Of a DNA stretch of 64,000 nucleotides, positions 53,840 to 64,000 are shown one piece after another. The stretch's first letter is position 1; each line of letters opens with the position of its first letter. The DNA comes from Seminavis robusta (lineage: Eukaryota; Bacillariophyta; Bacillariophyceae; Naviculales; Naviculaceae), in NCBI GenBank assembly GCA_903772945.1, contig CAICTM010000469.1, positions 1 through 64,000 on the forward strand, given 5' to 3'. Below the pieces are notes generated by a model. The model was not told the origin of the DNA and did not search any database. It saw only the letters and a list, made by a program, of their open reading frames with translations. Made by a program: the position numbers and the translations under genes.

Positions 53840-54265
53840 TGCACTACGCTAAAAGCTAGTGTAAAGATCTTTCGAGTGTTTTGAGTTTGAGAGAATGAAA
53901 GTTATGAGAGGATTAGAAAGCTATGAAAACTAATCAACGAGAGAGATCCACAATCAAAGGATCGTAGATCTGAACTCCCGCGGGAGACTGTAGAGTGTGA
54001 TAGAGTAGGTTGCGGTAGCAATCCTACTCACTCCACGATCCAAAAACGGAACGCGTGGAAAATTCGTCTAGCATTTATCTAGTAGCGTGGAAGTACTCCA
54101 CGCTGGCTAAATATCTAGAGCGATGTTTCATCATCAACCTAGTATGACTAGAGCGGTCATTGAGAACCCTGTCTCAATGACTATTCACGAGAGACTCAGT
54201 CATGAGTCGAACTCAAACCCTATCTAGGATCGAGTCGCGAATAAGGCTAGGAGCCGTGTATTGCA
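53840..54265 (-). repeat. LTR copy A (gypsy)
   Basis: 426 bp, begins TGCAATACACGG and ends CTACGCTAGTGCA-like on the element strand (plus strand TGCACTACGC...GTATTGCA). It contains two internal hairpins, AGCGTGGA/TCCACGCT and TCATTGAGA/TCTCAATGA. Confidence 0.85.
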
Positions 54266-55012
54266 TTCGCCCCCTGACAAGGGTCACGGAAGGCACGACA
54301 TCAGTCGGACAAGGAGAACATATGAATTAAAGTGCGGGGCACTCTCCGGAGATTGGATGTAGACATGTGCGTCGCACGATGGCAATCCTACAAGGGGATC
54401 AGGCCTTGTATGGGTGTAAATACCTTATGTTCCAAGTCTGGTAGACTGTGCCGCTACTGGCGGTAGTACATGTATGTCGGAGCCGTACAGTGCCATTGTT
54501 ATTGACTCGGTCTGTGTGGTAAGGACCTTTGGCTGACCGTACTAACGGTTCTGATACTGATGAATCATCATAGTATCGTTGACATGGTGTTGATGAGGGA
54601 CACGTGTCGTGTTCTCCTTATCGGTGTTTTTCTGGATAAGTCGTTGGCGACGTTCCTTAATGTATTTCCGGTTTGCTTTGAAACGGATGTGGTGAATCTT
54701 GTCACGATTGACGCGCGTGAACTTGCGACGAAGTCCACGTTCATCCCGGAGAGTCTTCTCGACCTCTGCGCGGGACTCACGTTCTCTGTCCATGACAACC
54801 GGTCATGGATACTGGGTAACCCACGTCTGTTTTAGAACGATGGTTACTCCGTCTGCTGTCTTGGAGCAGCCCTTGGTAGTTCATTGGTCCAATGAATCCA
54901 CGAAGTTCTTCCGTTGGTAGGAAGAGAGATAGTGGATCGCATCTATTATCTTTAGTTAAGGTTGATTCCTTCTCGAGTATTCAATTGTCTGGATACTCAA
55001 GTTCTTCCTGTC

Positions 55013-55429
55013 TGCACTACGCTAAAAGCTAGTGTAAAGATCTTTCGATGTTTTGAGTTTGAGAGAATGAAAGTTATGAGAGGATTAGAAAGCTATGAAA
55101 ACTAATCAACGAGAGGAATCCACAATCAAAGGATCGAGATCTGAACTCCGCGGGAGACTGTAGAGTGTGATAAGGTAGGTTGCGGTAGCAATCCTACTCA
55201 CTCCACGATCCAAAAACGGAACGCGTGGAAGATTCGTCTAGCATTTATCTAGTAGCGTGGAAGTACTCCACGCTGGCTAAATATTTAGAGCGATGTTTCA
55301 TCATCAACCTAGTATGACTAGAGCGGTCATTGAGAACCCTGTCTCAATCTATCACGAGAGACTCAGTCATGAGTCGAATCAAACCCTATCTAGGATCGAG
55401 CGCGAATAGGCTAAGAGCCGTGTATTGCA
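55013..55429 (-). repeat. LTR copy B (gypsy, shared middle LTR)
   Basis: 417 bp copy of the same LTR. On its high-coordinate side the element strand reads a purine-rich CAGGGGGCAA immediately before TGCAATAC, a plausible polypurine tract, so this is the 3' LTR of the long internal region. Confidence 0.85.
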
Positions 55430-56180
55430 TTGCCCCCTGACAAGGGTCACGGAAGGCACGACATCAGTCGGACAAGGAGAACATATGAATTAAAGTGCGG
55501 GGCACTCTCCGGAGATTGGATTAGACATTGTCGTCGCACGATGGCAATCCTACAAGGATCAGGCCTTGTATGGGTTAAATACCTTATGTCCAAGTCTGGT
55601 AGACTGTCCTGCGGTAGTATGTCGGAGCCGTACAGTGCCATTGTTATTGACTCGGTCTGTGTGGTAAGGACCTTGTGCGTTGCTGACCGTACAACGGTTC
55701 TGATACTGATGAATCATCATCATAGTATCGTTGACATGGTGTTGATGGGGACACGTGTCGTGTTCTCCCTATCGGTGTTTTCTGGATAAGTCGCTTTGCG
55801 CTATCCGTTCCTTAACGTATTTCCGGTTTGCTTCGAAACGGATGTGGTGAATCTTGTCACGATTGACGCGCGTGAACTTGCGACGAAGTCCATGTTCGTC
55901 CCGGAGAGTCTTCTCGACCCCGTCTGTTTCAGAACGATGGTTACTCCGTCTGCTGTCTTGCAGCTCTTGGTAGTTCATTGGTCCAATGAATCCACGAAGT
56001 TCCTTCCTGTTGGTAGGAAGAGCGATAGCTGGATCGCATCTATTATCTTTTTAGTTAAAGGTTGGATTCCTTCTCGAGTAGTCCAATTGTCTAGATACTC
56101 AAGTTCTTCCTTTCGAGGAAGGCCTTGGTAGTGTTGATTTTAAATCCGACTTCTTGAAGTCTTTGGAAAAAGTCATCTAA

Positions 56181-57476
56181 CTATTCAACGTGATCCACCA
56201 GATCGGCGTCAGTTAGGATGAGTTGATCATCAATGTATGCACGGACATTTCCTAAGTCATGCATGCGTGTTTTCATCTTCCTTTGGAAGATGTCGGGACT
56301 ATTACATAGGCCCATTGGCAACCTCTGGTACTCGTGCTTTCCCCTCGGGAGTACGATGGTACAGTGTTGCTTCGAGTGAGGTGACAGCTCGATGTGATAG
56401 TGTCCCATGTTCAGGTCTAGACTAGTAGCGTACTTGAATCCATTTAGATTCAAGAGCATGTCCTGTGTTTTTGGGACAGGATAAGGTTTCCGCTTTATCC
56501 TTCTGTTGGGTTCCCGGAGATCAGAGATGAATCGTACAGATCCATTTTGCTTGGGAATGATAAAGGTTGGTGCCGCCCACTCGGAACGATTCACCTTCTT
56601 GAGTACTCCTGCCTCGCAGAGACGTTCAACCTCCATCTTAAGAGTGTTGGTATGGACACATGGAGTAGGGTGAGCCCTAGTATAATAGGATTTAGCGTCG
56701 GGACGAAGTACTACTTCGTAGTCGTCCATTTGCAACTCTCCCAAAGTACCTTCGACTGGGTCGGAGCACTTGATTGAGAAGGCATGAGGCAGTTCTTGCT
56801 CTTCCTTGTTTAACTGATCTTGACTTTGGCAAACCTGCCTTAAGTCAGCTTGTTCGTATTTCGCATCAAGAATCTTCTTGAGACTATCTGCACTGTCGTT
56901 GACGGCTGCAGGATCAGGAATGGAGAAGTTCTCTTCTCCATCGGTATTGCCATCTTTCGCAGGGAAAAATATGCTGTTCCACTCCATTGACATGGTAGTG
57001 AAATCAAACTTGATTCTTGGGTCGTAGAGAGTGTCTTGACCTGTGATCATGTCATGCGCCCCCAAGTTCTTGGTGACGCGTAAATTCCATTCGATAATTC
57101 TACTATCGCGGAACTCGGGAATCATGAGTGTGCCCTTACACTTCGTGCGGGGTCTCAATTCTTTTACAGAGGCAATCCGTAATGTTTGGACGCCCCCATG
57201 ATTCTTCATGAGTAAACTCTTAGCATGAGTTTGAGTAATTAAAGTTCCGGATGCTCCTGTATCCAGTAAGCAACAGAGTGTAACGGGTTTTTGTTTCCCT
57301 TTCTCTCGTCTGTTAAATCTAACATAGACGATAGTTTTGAGGTCTCTTGTCTTGCGACGTTGATGAGTTGGTTGGCCATGGACGAAGTTAACGATGCTGA
57401 ACAGATCGTCAGGGTCTAGTTGAGTAGTTGCTAGGCAATTATCTAATTTGCCGTAGACTTCATTAGTTGCAAACAA
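56181..57476 (-). mobile_element. Gypsy protease and reverse-transcriptase region (fossil)
   Basis: Contains a retropepsin signature (LLDTGASGTLI) followed by Ty3/gypsy reverse transcriptase landmarks (SEWAAPTFIIPKQNGSVRF, SLDLNMGHYHIEL, YIDDQL). It is part of the compound element and incomplete, lacking RNase H and integrase. Confidence 0.85.
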
Positions 57477-57566
57477 ATCTTGTTTACTATTTAGTGAGAT
57501 ATCTTCATCACTTAGGTATGAGAAATCGGAACATGGTTCCGTTGAATCATCATCCTGGCCTAATCC

Positions 57567-58894
57567 TCAGACGGAGATCTCTCCATCCGAATGATTGAAG
57601 TCGAATTCGGCAAGCGCCTTGTCAACGGCAGCCATTTTCTTGTCCATCATGTTGATGGATCCAACAGAGGAGTCGTCCTCGTTGTCGGAGTCGTCTGACT
57701 TGCGCTTGGCAACATGGTTGCATTCGCTTTTCTTCTTGCGATCAGCCTTGACCGCAGCGTTGGAAACTTTCTTCATGAGGACAGAGAGTTCCTTCTTGGT
57801 GTAGGTCTTGGCGTCGTCGGACTTGCGTTTCCAAGTCTTGTTCTTGTTGTACGCTGGCTTGTTATCGTTGTCAGACGAGGACTGAGACTTGGCCTTGAGC
57901 TTCTTCAGAGTCATGCAGTCAGCAGTGTTGTGAGTGCTGGACTCGTGGTAGTCGCACCATTTTTCTTCGTTCTTGGAAGAGTGGTCGTTGTTGCGAGTAG
58001 ACTTGTACTTCTTGCTGTTGTTCTTCTTCGAAGGAGCTTGCTTGGCATCACCGCCCTTGTCAAAGTCTTCGGAGGATTCCATGCGTTCGCAGAATCCAAT
58101 GGTTTCTCCGATAGGAGCTGAGAAAGGATCGAAGTCGGTTCGTCCATCTTCTTCATCCACGAGCGTGGAATTCCATGACAAACAATGTCAATGACTTCGT
58201 CATGGTTCAACGTTTGGTTGGGTCCAAAAGGTGGTAGACGAGGAAGTTCATCGGCGTTCATCCGACTGAGGTTGTTGACATAAGCCCGAGTAGACATATC
58301 AGCAGGCTTACGCATCTTGCGGCGCATGAAGCGTTTCTGCTTTTCAAGAGCCTTGTAGGGACAGACCGCTTCGACACAGGCATTTATGCCAAACGTAATG
58401 TCAGTGTCGTCCAAAGCAGGCTGAGCTGCTCCGTTCCAGGCAGCCTGGAAACGTGCTTGGAAAGTGGCTTCGTCTTCACCGCCACGTATGTCGCGTGGAG
58501 GAATCGCGTTGACTGCAATCTGGCGCAAGGCATTCCAACGTATTTCACGGTGGCCTGCACAGCTAGATTCGTAACTGCTCTTGGCAGAGCTAGAAGTCAT
58601 CTCCTTGAGGAGGTTATGTTTGTCGTCAGGCGTAGCAATGGCGAGCCCGACGAAGACCTTCTCCATACGTCCAGCCCACTTGATGGTCTGACGTGGAGTC
58701 TCAGATCCATTGATGATTTGGACCTTGAAGGTGTACTTGGCACTGTTAGCATCTGCTGGAACAGTGCGAAGTTTGTAGGTGGTAGAGCGAGAATCGTCGA
58801 TTTCGCATTCATCGTCGAGGTCGATGAGAGGAAGGATTGGTTTGTCGCGCAGCTTAGACTCGAAGCTGGTGTATGCGTCTTTGGCAATCTTCAT
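57567..58894 (-). mobile_element. Gypsy gag region (fossil)
   Basis: Gag-like sequence next to the 5' LTR: FQARFQAAWNGAAQPAL, RAYVNNLSRMNADELPRLPP, then a Lys/Ser-rich zinc-knuckle-like part with WCDYHESSTHNTADCM. The region is broken. Parent element is the compound gypsy array. Confidence 0.8.
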
Positions 58895-58945
58895 GGTGAG
58901 GAATAGGTTGAGGGTAGCTGAAAGCTATTGTGTTTGTTAACAACA

Positions 58946-59372
58946 TGCACTACGCTAAAAGCTAGTGTAAAGATCTTTCGAGTGTTTTGAGTTTGAGAGA
59001 ATGAAAGTTATGAGAGGATTAGAAAGCTATGAAAACTAGCTAATCAACGAGAGAGATCCACAATCAAAGGATCGTAGATCTGAACTCCCGCGGGAGACTG
59101 TAAAGTGTGATAGAGTAGGTTGTGGTAGCAATCCTACTCACTCCACGATCCAAAAACGGAACGCGTGGAAGATTCGTCTAGCATTTATCTAGTAGCGTGG
59201 AATCTCTCCACGCCAGCTAAATATCTAGCGCGATGTTTCACCATCGACCTAGTATGACTAGCGGTCATGAGAACCCTGTCTCAGTGACTATTCACGAAAG
59301 ACTCCGTCATGAGTCGAACTCAAACCCTATCTAGGATCGAGTCGCGAATAAGGCTAAGAGCCGTGTATTGCA
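58946..59372 (-). repeat. LTR copy C (gypsy 5' LTR)
   Basis: 427 bp LTR bordering gag. Its outer edge at 59372 abuts coding-like sequence of the neighbouring unknown ORF. Confidence 0.85.
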
Positions 59373-59871
59373 GTCGCCATCCTGATTTCCATTGGTGTTG
59401 GATTCATTTGCGCTCTCATCTGCATCAAGAGCCATGGGATTGGCAGCACCAAGTGAAGCAGTGGCGGCATCTTGCTTGGACTCTTGAATGGTCATGGTGA
59501 TAATGCCTGGGATCGAGGGAACATCAGTATCAGGAGCTGGTTCCAGTAGACCCAAGGACTTTGCTCTCTGGTGAATCTCTCTAGGCAATGGACAGTAAGT
59601 TCTCTGTAGCTCGAGAAGGGAGTTCCTAACACAGACAGAGGCAGTGTGATTGGCTGGGTCGGTGGGAATAAAGAATGCTAGGTCTGTTTCCAGATAAGTG
59701 AGTGTCTTTGCTGGATCAGCCATCCACTTGCAGAGGAAACACAATGGGTCTTGAGGTCGAGAGATCGATAGCTGGTGACAGAAACACTGCTGAGGACTAC
59801 GGCATGTCTTGGTTGGAACTGATTGGTCGGGTGGTTGAAAGGCTTGTAGCTGCTGAGTGGTGTGAAGGTCT

Positions 59872-61581
59872 TCAAGTGGAGCAGAGGCAGGATTGGTCCT
59901 TTATAGTGACTGGAGCTGTAGTTGTTGGGGAATTTGCTGTATTCTCGTGTGTTACAGCTGTGCTTTGAAGATGCCTGATGGCGTCTTGGATCTCATCCTC
60001 AGTGTGAAAAGAGGTGGCATTGACCTCGATTAGTGGAACAGTGTTGGATGATAGAAGCAAAGTCAGTGGTGAGACTGAACGGGTATCCATCGCCAATGGA
60101 CCTTGCAGCGGGATGAACAGTTTGCAGTTGGTACAGTAGTGATTTGGATCATTGCCGTTGGTCATTCCTAGGGACTCATAATCATTAGAGTCAGTCGAGG
60201 ACAGTGGTGGCCGTGGACTCACAGGTACATTGCAATTGTAACATAAAACAGGCATCATAGACTCATTCGAGGGGTGAGGCTCTGTAAATCGATCGGTTCC
60301 AGCGCTATCATAAATTTGATTTGGTGGTGAAACGGGAGGGGTGATCAGGTCGATGGGTGCTGTGTCGGTGCCAACAATCATTCTATCGTTGTTGTGTTGT
60401 GCTGCCTTGATGCCTTCGGCGATGGACTTCTTCAACAAGAATTTCTTCTTTCTCATTTTTACGACCGTGGTTGGTTGTGTGTTTTCGACAACACTGGAAG
60501 GAACTTGTGTTTCACTTGTTGATGTATCAGACCATTGCGCTGGTTTGTCGGCGTTAACACCTGGCATCATGTCATCAATTGTGTATTCCAACTTGGACTG
60601 GGCTGTTGGCGAACGACGATAAGCAGACCATCGTACTGCATTGTTGTGGTCATTGGAGCCCGCGGTGTCTCTAGTCGTAGCAGACGAAGTGTTGGTGCTA
60701 GCATTCTGGTTAGAACTCGATGGTTGGAGACTCGGCCATTCATCTGTATTACCAGTGATACTATCGGCTGTTTGCTCTTCCTCATTAGATGACGGCAATT
60801 GCTGTCGTGCGCCTTTAGCAGAGGTCGTCGTGGTATTCAATATCGGCCAGTCGTTGGCGTCGTGTAAATTGACTGAGTTGGTATCAGATGTCGTTGGTTG
60901 ACTGCTAATGCGTGTCGTTGTTGGCCTGGGGGAGACGCGTTGCCTTCCTGCTGTTGCAGAGATAGCTTGCGATGTATCCCATACTACCGGTGTTGTCGTT
61001 GTCGTGACAAGAACTGGTGGCAGAGGCAACGGCGATGGATCAATTTTCTTAGGTTTTCGACGACTTTGTTTGTTGTGGGCAGGACGCAGTCTGGGCTTCC
61101 TTGTGCGGTTGCTCTGATTCATTCTCGGCGGAGTGTCAGCATGAATGGCATCAACTGAGTTTGTTCCAGTGGTATCTTGCGTGTTAAAAGAGTCGTCATC
61201 GTTAGCTGATATCTTGGAGTCCGTCTGATATTGTTTCAACCAAAGGTCATCGTTGTCCAGTAGTGGATAAAACGGATTAGAAGAATGGGGATCAGTGACG
61301 GATGAAATGTCAATTACTGATCGTGATGCTAGTCTTCGTGGAGTGGTTTTCTTGGTGAGACGAATATCTACAAAGCCGTCGGAAGGAGGAAACTGTCCTT
61401 TGCCATCACGGTGACTTTGATGAGTGTGGCGCCGCGCAGCTATTGATTTCGATGATTTCAAGGGCAACGGAGGCGCTGCCAAGGACTGTTGGTTGGGAGT
61501 AGTATGTGACCTGCCATCTGATACGACCGTACTCCTATTCCCAGCCGTCGTTCGTTTCGAAAAGGGACCAGAGGGCGCCAT
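59872..61581 (-). CDS. Unknown low-complexity protein with CxxC pairs, possibly element-derived
   Basis: 569 residues from the ATG at 61581. I do not recognise it. Most of the chain is rich in Ser, Thr, Asn, Pro and Gln, with basic patches (RKPRLRPAHNKQSRRKPKK, MRKKKFLLKKS). Near the C-terminus there are paired cysteines (VLCYNCNVPV, NHYCTNCKLFIPLQ) that look like a zinc ribbon. Coding-like sequence in the same direction persists to about 59375, where it stops at the LTR edge. It may be an ORF1-type protein of another transposable element or a host gene truncated by the gypsy insertion. The sequence cannot decide between these. Confidence 0.45.
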   Translation of the reverse strand: MAPSGPFSKRTTAGNRSTVVSDGRSHTTPNQQSLAAPPLPLKSSKSIAARRHTHQSHRDGKGQFPPSDGFVDIRLTKKTTPRRLASRSVIDISSVTDPHSSNPFYPLLDNDDLWLKQYQTDSKISANDDDSFNTQDTTGTNSVDAIHADTPPRMNQSNRTRKPRLRPAHNKQSRRKPKKIDPSPLPLPPVLVTTTTTPVVWDTSQAISATAGRQRVSPRPTTTRISSQPTTSDTNSVNLHDANDWPILNTTTTSAKGARQQLPSSNEEEQTADSITGNTDEWPSLQPSSSNQNASTNTSSATTRDTAGSNDHNNAVRWSAYRRSPTAQSKLEYTIDDMMPGVNADKPAQWSDTSTSETQVPSSVVENTQPTTVVKMRKKKFLLKKSIAEGIKAAQHNNDRMIVGTDTAPIDLITPPVSPPNQIYDSAGTDRFTEPHPSNESMMPVLCYNCNVPVSPRPPLSSTDSNDYESLGMTNGNDPNHYCTNCKLFIPLQGPLAMDTRSVSPLTLLLSSNTVPLIEVNATSFHTEDEIQDAIRHLQSTAVTHENTANSPTTTAPVTIKDQSCLCST

Positions 61582-64000
61582 GGTGGGCCTTTCTTTTTCG
61601 AGTGGCTAAGAAAACAGCAAGTTTACTATAGAATAAACAGTACTAATTTGAGAGTCAGTGTGCGTCCGAAAAGGGCGTTTCCAGGTCGCTTGGATCTGGA
61701 ATTGTATGTCGAACCACAGTAGTCTGAACTGCGTATCGATATAGGGAACGAGTGTTGTCATCTGCATCGGGAGGTACCGCCGAAGGAGTGGCGTGACAGT
61801 GTACCCCGAAAGGTATGGCAATAGCCGTTTGTGAAGAGGCCTGTGGACCACGTTGGCTTAGTGTGTTCCGGCCTGATGAAAATCCTGCTCGTCATTGGAG
61901 TCTTGAAGAGCAGCGAAGGAGTTGGATGTATCTCCAGTGCGATACTGTTGGGATACATCGGAGGGGCGGTAGGAACTGGGTGTAAAATACTCATTAGTTT
62001 AACAAACTATGGCCACGGAGTGGCTTTTGTGACGCGGGCAAGTGGTGGGGAAGCCCCCACCTAGCTGAGTCGTCATCTACTTATTTGCCCAATCAACATG
62101 ACCTCATCCACTGGCCCAACGTGAGCCAGCACCAAGTAGACAGATGCCTGGGTAGGGGGTGAGCACATTGATAGGGAACTGCAGCGCAAAACCTGGGTTA
62201 CAGGGGCTTACACAGGATTTTTGTCGTATTGAAACCATTATCACCATAGGGACCGTGAGGACCAGTTAGATTGCCAGACCAAAGAGTGCTCGCCAGTAAG
62301 TGTGTCTGGGTGATCAGGTCCCAAGCGTGGCAAGGGCCTTGGCATGCAAGGCAAGATGCCAGCAGAGCCCGAGGAGGTGGTTACTCCTCAGGCTGACCAG
62401 AGCAGGGTGTAACCCATCCAATGCACAAAAATTGTTAGATAGAGGCCAAAAGCAGGCAGAAGATGGGGTCAAATGACACACTGGCAGTGTGTGGTTCCCA
62501 AGGAGGAGGCACAGTGGCTGCTGGAGTGTGGGGGGCTGTTCGAGGGGTTGTTGAGTCAATAGAAGGAGAATAAGGGGGCACTGGAAGTGGCTGGTGCCAG
62601 GGGCAGGAGGGGAGATCCTGTTGATGTTGGAGTGTTGTTGTAGGAGTTGGGAGTGGCATGGTTGATGGTGTGTTGTAGGATAGAGGCGTGCCTGTGTTCA
62701 AGGGTGAGAACAAAGGCATCCTCCTGATAGGGTAGGGTGTGATTCGGAGGGTGTGATCCTCAAGATGCTGCATGCTCTAGGAGTTGTTGGCTGATCATCT
62801 GGGGAGTGGTGTTGTGTAGTCTGCGGAGGATGGTGATGTGGTTGGTTGGGTGAGTGTGGGAGTGGGGGAATGTCGGGGGGACCTTGGGTTTGAGTGAAGT
62901 AGTGGGTAGACATGGGAAGTCATGGTGGGTGGTAGGTGGGTTGGTGGGAGATTTGTGTATCCTGGGGTATTGACTGTAGTGTCGTTGCTTCAACGCAAGC
63001 AATGGAGGTTGCTTGTGAGGTGGGGAGATGATTGATGTAAAGGGTGTGTTCAAGGGGCAATGCACTGAGGCCCTGGTAATCAAGGTTTATATCAAGTTGT
63101 TGGGTTGTTGTTGCCACTGGATCAAAGGCTGTGGCCAAGTCTGGTGCAAGTATACCACTACTGCAGGAGAAGATGGTATCAGAGCCAAAGGCTGTTAGGG
63201 ATTCTTTCAGGGAAAACTGGAGAAGTCACGCTATAGCCAGTAGAGGACAGTGGTGGGGGATCAAGGGGTGTTGTTGGTTGATGGGCTTTGTTACTGGTGA
63301 CACTGGTTTGTCTCAAGGCTGGTACTCAACTGTTGTAGGGTCAGACATGCAACAGAGAGTCAAGTCAAGATGTGGAGAGGGTACTCGATTCAGGTGGAAC
63401 TGTGAAAGTCACTGGAGAGTCACTCAACAATCAATGAGAGAGATAGGTCAGTTTGTATTATATCTATGCCACACCACGCTGCAGTTCTGTCTGGGGCTCA
63501 ATCCTTTGAGCACCACACTCAGTAGGAGAGTCAGGTGCAGTAGCAGAGAGGTGGCTGTGTCAATGAAGTGTTGCACAATCTAGCAAACACGCTAGAGGGG
63601 CAGCTTTTGTGTTGTTCTTGTGGGGGTGGATCCTTTGGAGAGGAGCTGGATATCCCAGGGAGGGGCTGTTGAACGTGAGAGTGCAGCCAAGCCTGGAGAT
63701 ACAAGAACTCAAGTCCTTACAGAACTCTGTTGTTGTTTGTTGTTCCTCTTGGGAGGAGTTAGATCAATGGAGGGGTGGTACAGTAGCAGGTGTTGATCAG
63801 TCAATCAGTCTGTATAGGGATAGGACTGGTTGGATCAGTGGTATCAGTTCCAACAAGGACGTCGGGAGAACCACTAGTGGCCGGTGAGAAAGTAGAATAC
63901 AGGTGTAATTCTCTTCTCGGTGGTCACTGCAGTATCTCGTGAAGTCCTTCTTGATAATAGGCTTCGTACGGAGGAAGAGGAACGTATCGGAGAAGAGGTA
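61582..64000. other. Right-hand region without recognisable genes
   Basis: No domain is recognised on either strand. From 62300 to 63140 the minus strand is Pro/Thr/His-rich in several short frames; the plus strand from 63130 has a 150-codon frame without a known motif. Base composition (GT-rich plus strand) differs from the host genes to the left, which may mark leader or remnants of a mobile element. Confidence 0.4.

Larger units (their letters stand above)
53840..59372 (-). mobile_element. Compound Ty3/gypsy retroelement with three LTRs (fossil)
   Basis: Minus-strand gypsy-type element. The order along the plus strand is LTR (53840-54265), a short 3' internal piece (54266-55012), LTR (55013-55429), a 3.5-kb internal region (55430-58945), LTR (58946-59372). 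The LTRs start TG and end CA on the element strand. The 3' internal sequence occurs twice (about 54266-54990 and 55430-56150), so two copies share the middle LTR, as produced by recombination between LTRs or tandem insertion. Recognised parts are gag, protease and reverse transcriptase; the integrase region is largely missing. It is broken in several places. The LTRs remain very alike by eye, so insertion looks fairly recent. Confidence 0.85.

Noticed and set aside
1-64000. CRISPR arrays, bacterial operons or Shine-Dalgarno signals
   Set aside because: No regular repeat-spacer array was seen and genes have spliceosomal introns; the sequence is eukaryotic.

Overview
The window looks like nuclear DNA of a diatom, most likely a raphid pennate with a repeat-rich genome. 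The evidence is: intron-poor genes with introns of roughly 65-155 nt and GT-AG borders; signal peptides followed by ASAF-like plastid-targeting motifs; a divergent H2A/H2B pair; diatom-style ankyrin, armadillo and N-terminal-anchored LRR proteins; and gypsy-, copia- and Harbinger-like elements. The organism call is inference; no database search was possible.

Layout. 1-2.5 kb shows no supportable gene. 2.5-10.1 kb carries four metabolic or organelle-type genes: a six-exon plastid-targeted DUF1350 hydrolase (-), peptide deformylase (+), a DHAR/GST-like protein (+) and a YheT/EMB8-type alpha/beta hydrolase (+). 11.0-12.4 kb holds the divergent H2B and H2A genes, each with one intron and sharing a 458-bp spacer. 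13.5-14.8 kb is an unknown membrane protein. 16.3-20.3 kb is a long single-exon armadillo-repeat protein. 20.5-24.8 kb, convergent with it, is a 1324-residue protein with a 66-bp coding minisatellite and a C-terminal module present twice. Two of its introns are near copies of each other. 26.1-35.6 kb holds an ankyrin protein, a CRAL-TRIO-like gene with a frame break, a HIR/prohibitin-family protein, EMC10, a D-2-hydroxyacid dehydrogenase and a Ysc84/SYLF protein. 35.8-38.2 kb is a PDE12-like exonuclease/phosphodiesterase. 39.2-41.3 kb is a cysteine-rich secreted or GPI-type protein. 41.9-42.6 kb is a decayed gene, and 45.2-46.0 kb is a second ankyrin paralogue.

The right-hand 18 kb is mobile-element country. 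A 3.5-kb Harbinger-like DNA transposon (about 46.34-49.85 kb) has 25-bp inverted ends and two divergent genes. A broken copia gag scrap follows. Next is an LRR transmembrane protein (50.9-53.2 kb), then a compound Ty3/gypsy element with three LTRs (53.8-59.4 kb). The gypsy element abuts an unknown low-complexity ORF (59.9-61.6 kb). The last 2.4 kb has no recognisable gene.

Most genes are independent housekeeping units in convergent or divergent pairs rather than a pathway. The most unusual items are the twin introns and duplicated module at 20.5-21.9 kb, the two-gene DNA transposon, a perfect 15-bp hairpin at 34.18 kb, and the three-LTR gypsy array. I did not find a clear new multi-gene system. 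Exon borders were worked out by eye from splice consensus and frame closure, without transcripts.
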